Shown here piece after piece: positions 7,178 to 14,138 of a stretch of DNA of 18,034 bases. The position numbers and the translations under genes were made by a program. Under the pieces are notes generated by a model. It was not told the origin of the DNA, ran no database searches, and saw only the letters and a program-made list of their open reading frames with translations. Each line of letters starts with the position of its first letter. The stretch's first letter is position 1. Source of the stretch: Chloroflexota bacterium (GTDB taxonomy: Bacteria > Chloroflexota > Anaerolineae > J102); the NCBI GenBank assembly GCA_003353825.1, contig PIVW01000058.1, positions 1-18,034 of the forward strand, in the 5' to 3' direction.

Positions 7178-8080
7178 TCACCCCACTACCCCCTGCTCTC
7201 GATCGTTGGTAATTCGTTCACAGGCCAGGGCCACATAATCAGGGTCAATTTCATAGCCGATAAAGTGTCTGTTACACCTCTGGGCCGCCACTGCCGTCGA
7301 ACCGCTACCCATAAAAGGGTCGAGGACGACATCCCCCGCGAAGGCATACAGCTCGATCAGGCGTCTCGGCAGTTCTACCGGAAAGGGGGCAGGGTGGCCA
7401 ACACGTTTGGCAGATTCGGTGGGAAATGACCAAACGCTCTTCGTAGTTTCGAGAAACTCATCTCGACCAATGGTGGGTTTCCGACCATTGTGCTCACGCC
7501 GGAACAAGCCCTTCGAGAAAACGAGAATGTACTCATGCACATCGCGAATCGTGGGATTACTGGCCGAGCGCCAACTACCCCAGGCCGTCGATCTTCCGGC
7601 GCTGGAGCCTTTGTCCCAGATGAATTCACCCCGCATGAGGTACCCCTCCTCCAGCATTATCTGGTTGATGAAACTGCTCAGGGGAATATAAGGTTTCCGC
7701 CCCAGGTTCGCAACATTTACACAAGCTCGCCCACCAGGCACCAATACTCGGTAAGTCTCACGAAATACAGCACGCATCATGTCGAGGTATTCATCCAGGG
7801 TCAGGTCTTCGTCGTAGGTTTTGCGGGCATTGTAAGGTGGTAATGTGACCAGAGAGTGAACACTGCTGTCAGGTAGGGCCGACATCTCTCGGCTATCTCC
7901 CCTGATGATTGTATCCAGCACGACAGGTGCAATCGCGTTTTCTACGTGGTGGCTCTTGCCATCGGCATCCGGTTGGTATTGATACATGCGGCTGGCGTAG
8001 AAATGACTGGCATCGTGGCTGACGCGCCCCTTGGAACCGAAGCTGGATGTCTGGGTTCCGCCTGTTGGTTTTTTGCTCAT
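7178..8080 (-). CDS. Solitary DNA methyltransferase (N4/N6 type) with altered motif IV
   Basis: A 300-residue DNA methyltransferase of the PF01555 type with beta-class order: catalytic motif IV comes first (VTLPPYNARK, residues 78-87), SAM motif I near the C-terminus (LDPFMGSGSTAVAA). Other well-conserved stretches include GRVSHDASHFYASRMY at the N-terminus, GDSREMSALPDSSVH before motif IV, and RDVHEYILVFSKG. Close relatives as I remember them read TSPPYN; here residue 80 is Leu (TTA, complement at 7841-7843), one base from a Ser codon (TCA). That serine lies next to the target amino group, so activity may be reduced or lost. No restriction endonuclease is visible nearby. It lies 19 bases after the YcxB-like gene and may share its transcript. 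The rest of the frame is intact. Confidence 0.92.
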   Translation of the reverse strand: MSKKPTGGTQTSSFGSKGRVSHDASHFYASRMYQYQPDADGKSHHVENAIAPVVLDTIIRGDSREMSALPDSSVHSLVTLPPYNARKTYDEDLTLDEYLDMMRAVFRETYRVLVPGGRACVNVANLGRKPYIPLSSFINQIMLEEGYLMRGEFIWDKGSSAGRSTAWGSWRSASNPTIRDVHEYILVFSKGLFRREHNGRKPTIGRDEFLETTKSVWSFPTESAKRVGHPAPFPVELPRRLIELYAFAGDVVLDPFMGSGSTAVAAQRCNRHFIGYEIDPDYVALACERITNDREQGVVG

Positions 8081-8099
8081 AATGTATCCAGATTGGGTG

Positions 8100-8681
8100 T
8101 CAGATGAAAAAGGTGCTGTAAAGCGCGAACGAGATCATGGCAACTGCCAGAAGCGAGGCTACGATGATAGCCACACGTGCCTTGAGGTCATCACGGGGAG
8201 GGGTGTTAGTTATGACATAAGTCTGAAAAGCCTGCCAATCTGCGTCGTTGCCGAATAACATCCTTGGGAATGGCGTGAAAGCACCATCCCTTTGATAGAG
8301 AAGTATCATCGTCTCTGTGCGCTTGTGATTTTGCAAAGCCTGCCAGGTCAGCTCCATGTCAGAATCAGCTACCGACCAGATTAGCGCCTGTTCATCGATC
8401 GTGCCGCTAATGGGGTGCTGGATGATGGCGCTGTCTCCCATTCTTGCGGCCTGGAAATGGGGCAGGTAGAAAGGGTAAGAGATCAAGAGGCCGAGAACGA
8501 GCAAGGGGATAGAGGAAGAGAATCCGCTGGAAAGGTCATCACTCGATAACAGACCCAGCAGCATGACGCTAGCGATGGTGATGACACCGATGGCTGAGAG
8601 GCGTCGTAAGGTGCGCCAATTCAATGCGATCGCCTCTCGTAACTCGTGATTTGTAAATTGGCCGCTAATGGATAGCTGCAT
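8100..8681 (-). CDS. YcxB-like membrane protein
   Basis: A 193-residue membrane protein. Two hydrophobic helices lie near the N-terminus (about 31-46 and 58-74), followed by a soluble domain (about 85-160) and a C-terminal helix (about 168-190). The soluble part has the pattern of YcxB-like domains (PF14317): ISGTIDEQALIW, a Trp-anchored stretch (LTWQALQNHKRT), ILLYQRDGAFTPFPRMLF, and DWQAFQTYV. The function of this family is unknown. It lies just upstream of the methyltransferase on the same strand, but nothing in the sequence links their roles. No strong ribosome site is seen. Confidence 0.72.
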   Translation of the reverse strand: MQLSISGQFTNHELREAIALNWRTLRRLSAIGVITIASVMLLGLLSSDDLSSGFSSSIPLLVLGLLISYPFYLPHFQAARMGDSAIIQHPISGTIDEQALIWSVADSDMELTWQALQNHKRTETMILLYQRDGAFTPFPRMLFGNDADWQAFQTYVITNTPPRDDLKARVAIIVASLLAVAMISFALYSTFFI

Positions 8682-8709
8682 ACGTGGTTTACCGTGTGTT
8701 CAAAACCAG

Positions 8710-8755
8710 AAATCTGTAGACCACTAAATCTGTAGACCGGTTGAACGGTAGACCG
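8710..8755. repeat. Short direct repeat in the tag downstream spacer
   Basis: AAATCTGTAGACC occurs at 8710-8722 and again at 8726-8738, and a shortened GGTAGACC lies at 8747-8754. The 151-bp spacer between tag and the YcxB-like gene shows no other clear signal. Confidence 0.6.
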
Positions 8756-8832
8756 GGATCTGTTGTCTTTGGGACTGCCATAGCGTAATCTGCCAGGTCT
8801 CCAAGTTTTCGGTATTCAGATCTCTGGGGTTA

Positions 8833-9402
8833 CTATTCGCCCAGTTCGCGATGTCTGAAACAGGCTATGACATGATCGTTCACCATGCCCACGGCCTGCA
8901 TAAATGCATAACAGATGGTCGGCCCTACAAAACGGAATCCCCGTTTCTTGAGGTTTTTGCTCATGGCCTGAGATAAGGGCGTCTGGGCAGGGATATCAGA
9001 TAAATCGGTCCAGGTGTTTTGCTGTACTCGACCATCGACAAAGCCCCAGATGTAAGCGTCAAAGCTGCCGAATGCCTGTTGCACGTCCAGAAACCGTTGG
9101 GCGTTATTGATTGCTGCACCTATCTTAAGCTTGTTCCGTACGATCCCGGCGTTGCCGAGCAACTCTGTGATTTTGGCTTCGTCATAACTTGCTACTTTGA
9201 GTGGATCAAAATCATCGAACGCCAGGCGGTAGTTGTCCCGTTTATACAAGATCGTCGACCAGCTCAGTCCCGCCTGAGCCCCCTCCAATACCAGAAATTC
9301 GAACAAGATATGATCATCGTGCTGGGGAACACCCCATTCTTGGTCATGGTATGCAATATAGCGCCGGTCACTAGCTGCCCAGGCACATCGTTGTCGATTC
9401 AT
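8833..9402 (-). CDS. tag: DNA-3-methyladenine glycosylase I (Tag)
   Basis: Base-excision repair glycosylase that removes 3-methyladenine from alkylated DNA. Its 189 residues match the family. The zinc-snap ligands known from E. coli Tag are all present: Cys6 (RCAW), His19 (YHDQEW), and His177 and Cys181 (NDHVIACFRH). The catalytic-pocket Glu40 lies in LEGAQAGLSW. RFVGPTICYAFMQAVGMVNDH is interrupted by nothing and reads as the standard C-terminal block. The start ATG is preceded by AGGATCC on the coding strand, a fair Shine-Dalgarno. It stands alone, with spacers on both sides. Confidence 0.96.
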   Translation of the reverse strand: MNRQRCAWAASDRRYIAYHDQEWGVPQHDDHILFEFLVLEGAQAGLSWSTILYKRDNYRLAFDDFDPLKVASYDEAKITELLGNAGIVRNKLKIGAAINNAQRFLDVQQAFGSFDAYIWGFVDGRVQQNTWTDLSDIPAQTPLSQAMSKNLKKRGFRFVGPTICYAFMQAVGMVNDHVIACFRHRELGE

Positions 9403-9461
9403 GTTTGGATCCTGTGTTTAGGAGGCTTATATATATCGTGAGACCGTCATGGCTTAACTAT

Positions 9462-9484
9462 GCAACGTGTTGCGTGTTGCGTTG
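9462..9484 (-). repeat. Short heptamer repeat remnant (CGCAACA type, inverted)
   Basis: Two full units of CGTGTTG (9466-9472 and 9473-9479) and a partial third. Read on the minus strand this is the same heptamer (CAACACG, a rotation of CGCAACA) that forms a five-copy array at 14081. It lies in the spacer between tag and the small membrane protein. Confidence 0.6.
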
Positions 9485-9515
9485 GCCAACTTAAGAATAG
9501 AGGCAGCGGCTGATG

Positions 9516-9782
9516 CTACGCATCCGCTGCATTGGAGTTGTCTTGTGCGGTGTCAGTGGCGCGACTAGAATTTTGTTTTGTGATAAAGCCTATCGCAGCA
9601 CCAATACCGATACCTGCGATTAAACCCACTGCCAGCATGGCGGGGATTTTATTGAACAGCATACCTAATAGCATGCCCAGCGTCATGCCGATGAGAATAC
9701 CCAGACTGATATAACTTCCAGTCCATTTACTGCTGTCATTGTCATCCTCGGTCGTCAGGGGATTATCATGTTGGTCGAGCAT
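9516..9782 (-). CDS. Small glycine-zipper-like membrane protein
   Basis: About 88 residues from the ATG at 9782; a GTG at 9791 in frame would add three. A short acidic N-terminus is followed by two hydrophobic segments rich in spaced glycines (LGILIGMTLGMLLGMLF, then AVGLIAGIGIGAAIGF) joined by NKIPAM, and a polar Asn/Ala/Asp tail. The GxxxG spacing is typical of helix-packing glycine zippers. No family is recognised and no function is proposed. Its neighbours (tag and a GNAT enzyme) are on the same strand but well separated. Confidence 0.6.
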   Translation of the reverse strand: MLDQHDNPLTTEDDNDSSKWTGSYISLGILIGMTLGMLLGMLFNKIPAMLAVGLIAGIGIGAAIGFITKQNSSRATDTAQDNSNAADA

Positions 9783-9791
9783 GGGAATCAC

Positions 9792-10032
9792 AAGGAGTGA
9801 AGTGCCTGAGCAAAAGTTTTCCGGTATTTCATCAGAACATTCAAGCTAACCGCATACCGCAGAATACGTGCCGGGTACTTTGAGCGTTCGGCGGGCATCC
9901 GTTCGGCTGGCAACCATTCTAACACCTACGCCGGGCCCTACCCAAGCCCGTGCGACATAGCGGAAAGCGATACTGATAAACGACAGCCAGATCAAAAGCT
10001 GTATTGCGCTTTACATGTTGCATATCTAAAAT
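9792..10032. other. Intergenic region without recognised genes
   Basis: This forms, with the heptamer tract to its right, a 294-base gap between the small membrane protein and the GNAT gene. It holds a short direct repeat (CGTTCGGCGGGC / CGTTCGGCTGGC around 9885-9911). I see no tRNA, convincing terminator or reading frame that looks coding. Confidence 0.5.
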
Positions 10033-10086
10033 CGCACCACGCACCACGCACCACGCACCACGCACCACGCACCACGCACCACGCAC
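10033..10086. repeat. Heptamer tandem repeat CGCACCA (7.7 copies)
   Basis: Seven perfect copies of CGCACCA and a further five bases. The tract abuts the stop codon of the GNAT gene (TAG on the minus strand at 10086-10088), so the gene ends exactly where the repeat begins. It differs by one base per unit from the CGCAACA array at 14081. Open frames through it (repeated CVVRGAW peptides) are artefacts of the repeat. Confidence 0.95.
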
Positions 10087-10511
10087 TATTCCCCGATGAA
10101 GCGTGACAACATTTTGAGTTCGACACGTTCCTGCCAGCCAATACTCCGCCAAAACGCAAGGGCCGGAGCATTCTCGGCAATGACAAAAAGATGACATTTA
10201 TCGATGCCCACTTTCTCAAGCTCTAACAAGACCAGGGCCACTAAAGTCGTTCCGATGCCTTGATGGCGATGAGTTTCGGCCACCGCCAGATGGTGTATGT
10301 AACCCCTTCTTCCATCATGGCCGCAGAGGATCGCCCCCACAAGTTCGTTGTTGTCAAGCGCGATCAGACTGAGTCCGGGATTGCGATTTAAGTATGCAGA
10401 AATACGTTCATGGCTATCAGTAGAACTCAAGCCTATGCCCTCTGATGCTCGCCACAGAGCCAGGAGGGTGTCAAAGTGTTCGATGGTCATTTCGTCGATT
10501 TCAACGGGCAT
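10086..10511 (-). CDS. GNAT family N-acetyltransferase (YpeA-like)
   Basis: A 141-residue single-domain GNAT. The acetyl-CoA pyrophosphate-binding motif A is ETHRHQGIGTTLVALVLLEL (R/Q-x-x-G-x-G/A pattern) preceded by the beta-bulge strand GYIHHLAVAE. NNELVGAILCGHDGRRG is the typical strand pair before it, and ENAPALAFWRSIGW is motif B. Overall it resembles the YpeA-type subgroup; the acceptor substrate is unknown. An alternative start at the internal Met8 (MTIEHFD) is possible. The stop codon touches a heptamer repeat. It lies downstream of gltD on the same strand, but a strong terminator separates the two. Confidence 0.88.
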   Translation of the reverse strand: MPVEIDEMTIEHFDTLLALWRASEGIGLSSTDSHERISAYLNRNPGLSLIALDNNELVGAILCGHDGRRGYIHHLAVAETHRHQGIGTTLVALVLLELEKVGIDKCHLFVIAENAPALAFWRSIGWQERVELKMLSRFIGE

Positions 10512-10604
10512 ACGCTATCTGGGTATCGAGTGTCGATGAATTGGGGCGTTGATACAGGGGCAAATCATACTGCGCAATGCGGTCGCCTGCAAGACAAGCT
10601 TGTG

Positions 10605-10642
10605 CAAGAAAAAGCGACAGGATCCCATGAGGACCCTGCCGC
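10605..10642 (-). terminator. Intrinsic terminator of the gltD-type gene
   Basis: Read on the minus strand, GCGGCAGGGTCC pairs with GGATCCTGTCGC over 12 positions (two are G-U pairs), with a 5-base TCATG loop, then a TTTTTCTTG run. It lies 26 bases after the stop of the oxidoreductase gene, in the right orientation. This is the clearest intrinsic terminator in the window. Confidence 0.85.
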
Positions 10643-10667
10643 CGTCGTATTCAAGAACGTGTCGTGA

Positions 10668-12176
10668 TTACATGGGTTTTTGGCTGTTAGAACGGCGTTG
10701 AACTACGGGGCCGCCTATGCCCATTTGCCTATACTCTTCAGTCAGGACATCGAGGTACATATCCATAGACTCGGCTGCCCTTCTGGCACTAGACATGGCA
10801 GTCACTACCAGATCGGCGCCATTAACGGCATCTCCGGCTGCCCAAATTCCTGCTTGAGAGGTCATCCCCGTCATGGGATCAACTTTGATCTCCCCCCATT
10901 TCTGGGTGTCTAATCCTTCGACCTTTTTGGTAAATTTGTCATCAGGCCAGAAGCCCAGAGCCAACACCACCAGGTCGGCCTCCATGATGAACTCCGAGCC
11001 CTCGATAGGTACCGGGCGACGGCGTCCTGATGAGTCGGGCTCCCCCAGTTTCATACGGCGCATTTCTATTTTGGTTACACGACCATCTGCGCCGGCAATA
11101 AAACGGATGGGCTGGGTCAAAAACTCGTACAGGATACCCTCCTCGCGGGCAAATTTACGATCTTCGGCCCGACCTGGCATCTCTGCCTCGGTGCGTCGAT
11201 AGCTTAAAGTGACAGTGGCAGCATGCGCACGTTTGGCAGAACGCACACAATCTGTGCCGGTGTCGCCACCACCGATGACGACCACATTCTTGCCTTCTAC
11301 GAAAGGAATCGGCGCACTTTCCGGCAGATCAGACAAGGGAAGGTTGGTCGCTACCAGAAAGTCGATAGATTGCCAAATGCCGGGTAGATCCTCGCCTTCA
11401 GTGCCCATAGTCGAGGGGATACCCGAGCCAATAGCCAACATCACGGCATCGTAATTTTCATAGAGGTTGCTAACGCTGGGTTGTCCATCATCGTTGATGC
11501 GCGTGTTACAAATAAAGCGAACACCAACCGTTTCTAGCCGATCGATCAGTGCATCGACTTTGTCTTTCTCTAATTTGAATCCAGGAATGCCGTAAATCAG
11601 GAGTCCGCCGGGTTTGGGCCAGGCTTCATAGACATCTACCTCATGTCCGTGCAAGGCCAGGATTTCGGCCGCGTGTAGCCCGGCGGGGCCGGAACCAACA
11701 ATAGCAACCGTCCGGCCGCTAGGATGATCGGGGACGAGGTTCATGCCCCCGTTTTCTCGCACATAGTCGGCTACAAAAGCCTCGAGCTTGCCGATGTAAA
11801 CCGGGTCCTCGTCATGCGCGCCTACGACGCATACGCCCTGGCATAATTTCTCTTGTGGACACACCCGCCCACATATTTCAGACAAGGTTGTCGTTTGCCG
11901 AAACGCTCGATAAGCTTCGAAGAAATCACCTTGAGCGATATGCCAGAGCGCTCTTGGGATGTCGTTGTGCACCGGACAGCCCAGAGTACAAGGTTGCGGC
12001 TCCGGGCATTGCAGGCAACGGGTCGCTTCGATGATAGCTGTCTCCGCATCGTATCCTTCGTAAACCTCGAAGAAATTTCCGATACGTTCTTTGGGGTCTT
12101 GTTGCGGAACGGACTCCCGCGGGATCAAGAGTCGCTCTTTGCGATCAATTGATCGCATGCCAGTCAGGTTAGTCAT
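10668..12176 (-). CDS. gltD: NADPH-dependent glutamate synthase small-subunit (GltD)-type oxidoreductase
   Basis: A 502-residue FAD- and Fe-S-containing protein that moves electrons from NAD(P)H. An N-terminal Fer4_20 domain carries two Cys sets: Cys54, 57, 63, 67 and Cys102, 106, 112, 116 (CGRVCPQEKLCQGVC), expected to hold 4Fe-4S clusters. The FAD motif is AIVGSGPAGLHAAE (from about 158), followed by PGGLLIYGIPGFKLEK. The NADPH motif is VVVIGGGDTGTDC (298-310) with SYRRTEAEMPGR. AAGDAVNGADLVVTAMSSAR near the C-terminus closes the FAD site. No large subunit (gltB) or NfnA-like partner is in the window, so it could be the beta subunit of glutamate synthase encoded elsewhere, a stand-alone GltA-type enzyme, or an NfnB-like reductase. 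The ATG at 12176 is chosen; Met7 is an alternative. Confidence 0.9.
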   Translation of the reverse strand: MTNLTGMRSIDRKERLLIPRESVPQQDPKERIGNFFEVYEGYDAETAIIEATRCLQCPEPQPCTLGCPVHNDIPRALWHIAQGDFFEAYRAFRQTTTLSEICGRVCPQEKLCQGVCVVGAHDEDPVYIGKLEAFVADYVRENGGMNLVPDHPSGRTVAIVGSGPAGLHAAEILALHGHEVDVYEAWPKPGGLLIYGIPGFKLEKDKVDALIDRLETVGVRFICNTRINDDGQPSVSNLYENYDAVMLAIGSGIPSTMGTEGEDLPGIWQSIDFLVATNLPLSDLPESAPIPFVEGKNVVVIGGGDTGTDCVRSAKRAHAATVTLSYRRTEAEMPGRAEDRKFAREEGILYEFLTQPIRFIAGADGRVTKIEMRRMKLGEPDSSGRRRPVPIEGSEFIMEADLVVLALGFWPDDKFTKKVEGLDTQKWGEIKVDPMTGMTSQAGIWAAGDAVNGADLVVTAMSSARRAAESMDMYLDVLTEEYRQMGIGGPVVQRRSNSQKPM

Positions 12177-12276
12177 AATAGGTCCCGAAGTTGTTCAAAT
12201 GGTGCGATTGTGTGGTGGATGTGATGATGTTCACGATACTTCGTTACTCAGTGTACACAAAAAATCCGCAGGGTTG

Positions 12277-12292
12277 TATGATCACAATCATA
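12277..12292. promoter_or_regulatory. Palindrome resembling a CRP/FNR-type operator
   Basis: TATGATCACAATCATA has perfect 6-bp arms around a 4-base centre. The pattern TGAT-N4-ATCA matches the FNR/CRP-family half-site arrangement. It lies about 100 bases upstream of the gltD-type start on the minus strand. No convincing -35/-10 pair could be fixed between them, so the regulatory role is inferred. Confidence 0.4.
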
Positions 12293-12432
12293 ATCTGACG
12301 TGATTTTTGGCTAAGATTGCGATGAATTTACAGAAAAATCCGCTTAACATGAAAATGCGCAGTCATTGCCCGGTCATTGCAGGGTAGGGGGCGTGATTAG
12401 AGTTGTGGAATGGCGGCTGTTGTGTAGCCGAG

Positions 12433-12651
12433 TCAATCACCATCGTCAAGTGAAAAACCTATCTCGATTGTCACTTGCCATTGCTTTACGGTGCCTTCGC
12501 CGCCGATGGCTCCTCGGGTCTCGACCACTTCAAACCAGTGCATGTGGCGGACAGTTTTATCGGCGCGGGCAAGGGCATTTTGAACGGCCTCATCACTGCT
12601 GACACTGGAAGTGCCCGTGATCTTGATCTGTTTATAAATGGGATCGCTCAT
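12433..12651 (-). CDS. Dodecin family flavin-binding protein
   Basis: A 72-residue protein of the dodecin fold (one helix on a three-stranded sheet), which assembles as a hollow dodecamer and stores or buffers flavins or CoA. Trp39 (MHWFEV) corresponds to the tryptophan that stacks on the flavin, and Gln59 in KQWQVTIEIGF to the glutamine that contacts it. The N-terminal VYKxIxITGTSxxSxDEAVQNAL pattern is standard. The length is typical. It lies on the minus strand upstream of the FAD-containing gltD-type gene but 256 bases away, so a shared transcript is uncertain. Confidence 0.93.
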   Translation of the reverse strand: MSDPIYKQIKITGTSSVSSDEAVQNALARADKTVRHMHWFEVVETRGAIGGEGTVKQWQVTIEIGFSLDDGD

Positions 12652-12816
12652 GGTTTTCTCCTGATAGGCGTATGGGTTAGAGATGCGGATATGATAACCT
12701 GGAGCAGTGTCTAACTCAAGTTATGGGACAGACTATCTTGCTCAGGTTCTGCCACTTGGAATACACTGGGGTTGAAGCAGAATGCTTCTCTCTTTAGGAA
12801 CGATGCACCACCCACC

Positions 12817-13461
12817 ATGCCGCTCATCGCCGTTTTTTCAGACGTCCATAGCAACACAGGCGATCTCGAACGCGCCCTGACCTACTTGCAAACTCGTGAT
12901 GTTCAGGCTTACCTGCAACTGGGCGATCTGGGCGTCGAATCTCTACGTCTGCTGCATGGCCTTCCGATCCGGCACTGTTTTGGCAATTGGGAGGTCAGTA
13001 CCTTCCCTGGAATCCCCCAACATCACCAGGCAGAGATCGCGGCCTGGCCTGCCCAGATTACCAGCACAGACTGGATAGCCGCACATGCGACCCCCGCCTT
13101 TCCAGCTGAGTGCGTCGACCTACAATCCACACGGCGATACATGACGCAACACCGCCCTGGCTGGATGCAACTTTTCCCAAGTTTGCTGCTCGACGAGAAC
13201 GCCATTTGGTCCGCTTTCGCCGCCCTGGAGGAACAGGGTCGACTTATCGCCTTTCACGGCCACACGCATGTGCAAATCGTACAGCGATTCAGCAGCGATA
13301 ACCGCCTGCTGCGGCTGTCAGGCAATCATGTAGACTTGCCTTCCGGCTCGCGCACGCTGGTGGGTGTCGGCTCCGTGGGTTCGCCACGGGATGGCAACCA
13401 ACCCCGGTGCGTGCTCTTCGACACAGTGGCCAACCAAGTAGAACTCATTGTCATTCAGTGA
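12817..13461 (+). CDS. YfcE-like metallophosphoesterase
   Basis: A calcineurin-like phosphoesterase of 214 residues with a two-metal site. The motifs appear in order: Asp9-x-His11 (FSDVHSN), Gly36-Asp37 (LGDLG), Gly56-Asn57 (FGNWE, where relatives often have GNHE/GNCD), a His in AAHATP, and GHTH in FHGHTHV. GVGSVGSPRDG near the end is typical of the YfcE/MJ0936 group of phosphodiesterases. The open frame reaches back to a TTG at 12772, but the ATG at 12817 places the first strand (MPLIAVFSDVH) right at the N-terminus, as in relatives. The physiological substrate is unknown. It is followed by a long hairpin. Confidence 0.92.
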   Translation: MPLIAVFSDVHSNTGDLERALTYLQTRDVQAYLQLGDLGVESLRLLHGLPIRHCFGNWEVSTFPGIPQHHQAEIAAWPAQITSTDWIAAHATPAFPAECVDLQSTRRYMTQHRPGWMQLFPSLLLDENAIWSAFAALEEQGRLIAFHGHTHVQIVQRFSSDNRLLRLSGNHVDLPSGSRTLVGVGSVGSPRDGNQPRCVLFDTVANQVELIVIQ

Positions 13462-13468
13462 CCCAGGC

Positions 13469-13527
13469 TCGTAGTAAGCGCTTTAGCGCTGTAAAACCCG
13501 CCGGCAGCGCTAAAGCGCTTGCTACGA
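13469..13527. repeat. Long hairpin with nested AGCGCT palindromes (REP-like)
   Basis: Two 23-bp arms (13469-13491 and 13505-13527) are reverse complements with one mismatch (22 of 23), separated by a 13-base loop (TAAAACCCGCCGG). Within each arm the hexamer AGCGCT, itself a palindrome, and AAGCGCTT occur, so each arm can also fold on itself. It lies 8 bases after the phosphoesterase stop, between two + strand genes. It could end transcription or protect the upstream mRNA; no T-run follows. The form is that of a dispersed REP/MITE-type repeat. Confidence 0.85.
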
Positions 13528-13559
13528 ACCACTACCGCAAATATACAACGGAGTCAACA

Positions 13560-14024
13560 ATGCGAATCTCATTTGGCGCTGACGAGCGTAATCATGTGAC
13601 CGATTTCATCATCAAGGAACTCACTTCACGAGGTCATGATGTAACACGATATGGCCCGATTCGTAGCGATGGTCAGGACGAGGATGAACGAAATTTGTGG
13701 CCCCGCCTCGCCCACGACATAGCCAAAGATATCCGCGGTGGTCGCGCTGACGAAGGCATCGTCTGCTGTTGGACAGGCACCGGTGTGGTGATAGCTGCAA
13801 ACAAGACACCGGGCATTCGTGCTGCGCTCTGTGTCGATGCCGAAACGGCTCGAGGCGCCCGTTTATGGAATCGGGCGAATGTGTTGGCGCTGAGTTTGCG
13901 CCTGACTAGCGAACCCCTTGCCAAAGAGATCTTACATGCCTGGTTTGAGACGCCGTTGGGTGAGGATCCTTTGGATGTGGCTTGTGTCAACTATCTGTCC
14001 GAGATCGAGCGCGAGACAATGTAA
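13560..14024 (+). CDS. RpiB/LacA/LacB-family sugar-phosphate isomerase, divergent active site
   Basis: A 154-residue protein of the RpiB/LacAB fold; the family interconverts aldose and ketose phosphates such as ribose-5-P and ribulose-5-P. The core signature is TGTGVVIAANKTPGIRAALC, with Cys70 (CCWTGTG) in the place of the catalytic cysteine and ADEGIVCC before it. Asp8 in GADERN is kept, but the histidine usually next to it is Glu9. The later HND motif reads LWNRANVL, so that histidine is missing too. The substrate may therefore differ from ribose-5-P. The ATG at 13560 has a GGAG seven bases upstream and gives the normal length; the frame open back to 13407 runs through the hairpin and is not used. 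Confidence 0.88.
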   Translation: MRISFGADERNHVTDFIIKELTSRGHDVTRYGPIRSDGQDEDERNLWPRLAHDIAKDIRGGRADEGIVCCWTGTGVVIAANKTPGIRAALCVDAETARGARLWNRANVLALSLRLTSEPLAKEILHAWFETPLGEDPLDVACVNYLSEIERETM

Positions 14025-14080
14025 GAGATCTTGAGGTCTCCAGCATATCAGGTTAGGCAACCACATTAACTTGACAAACG

Positions 14081-14116
14081 CGCAACACGCAACACGCAAC
14101 ACGCAACACGCAACAC
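14081..14116. repeat. Heptamer tandem repeat CGCAACA (5 copies)
   Basis: Five perfect copies of CGCAACA and one extra base, in the 114-bp spacer between the RpiB-like gene and the murF-alr start (14139). It is one base per unit different from the CGCACCA tract at 10033 and the same heptamer as the inverted remnant at 9462. It ends 22 bases before the start codon, so changes in copy number would alter the upstream region of murF-alr. Confidence 0.95.
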
Positions 14117-14138
14117 AAAAGAGCCTCAATCGTTATCC

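Noticed and set aside
7407..7843. Plus-strand frames of 94 and 117 codons opposite the methyltransferase
   Set aside because: They are shadows of a gene with unmistakable methyltransferase motifs on the minus strand.
10033..10086. Heptamer tract considered as a CRISPR or coding repeat
   Set aside because: The 7-bp units are contiguous without spacers and the real gene stops at its edge.
9919..10219. Two minus-strand open frames with repeated CVVRGAW peptides
   Set aside because: They exist only since a 7-bp repeat has no stop in those frames; they overlap the GNAT gene and its spacer and have no family features.
12141..12156. Perfect 16-bp palindrome GCGATCAATTGATCGC
   Set aside because: It lies inside the 5' coding part of the gltD-type gene, made of GATC-rich codons; a regulatory role cannot be supported from one occurrence.
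13407..13559. Upstream extension of the RpiB-like frame
   Set aside because: It reads through the end of the phosphoesterase gene and the long hairpin; the ATG at 13560 has a good ribosome site and matches the fold's first strand.
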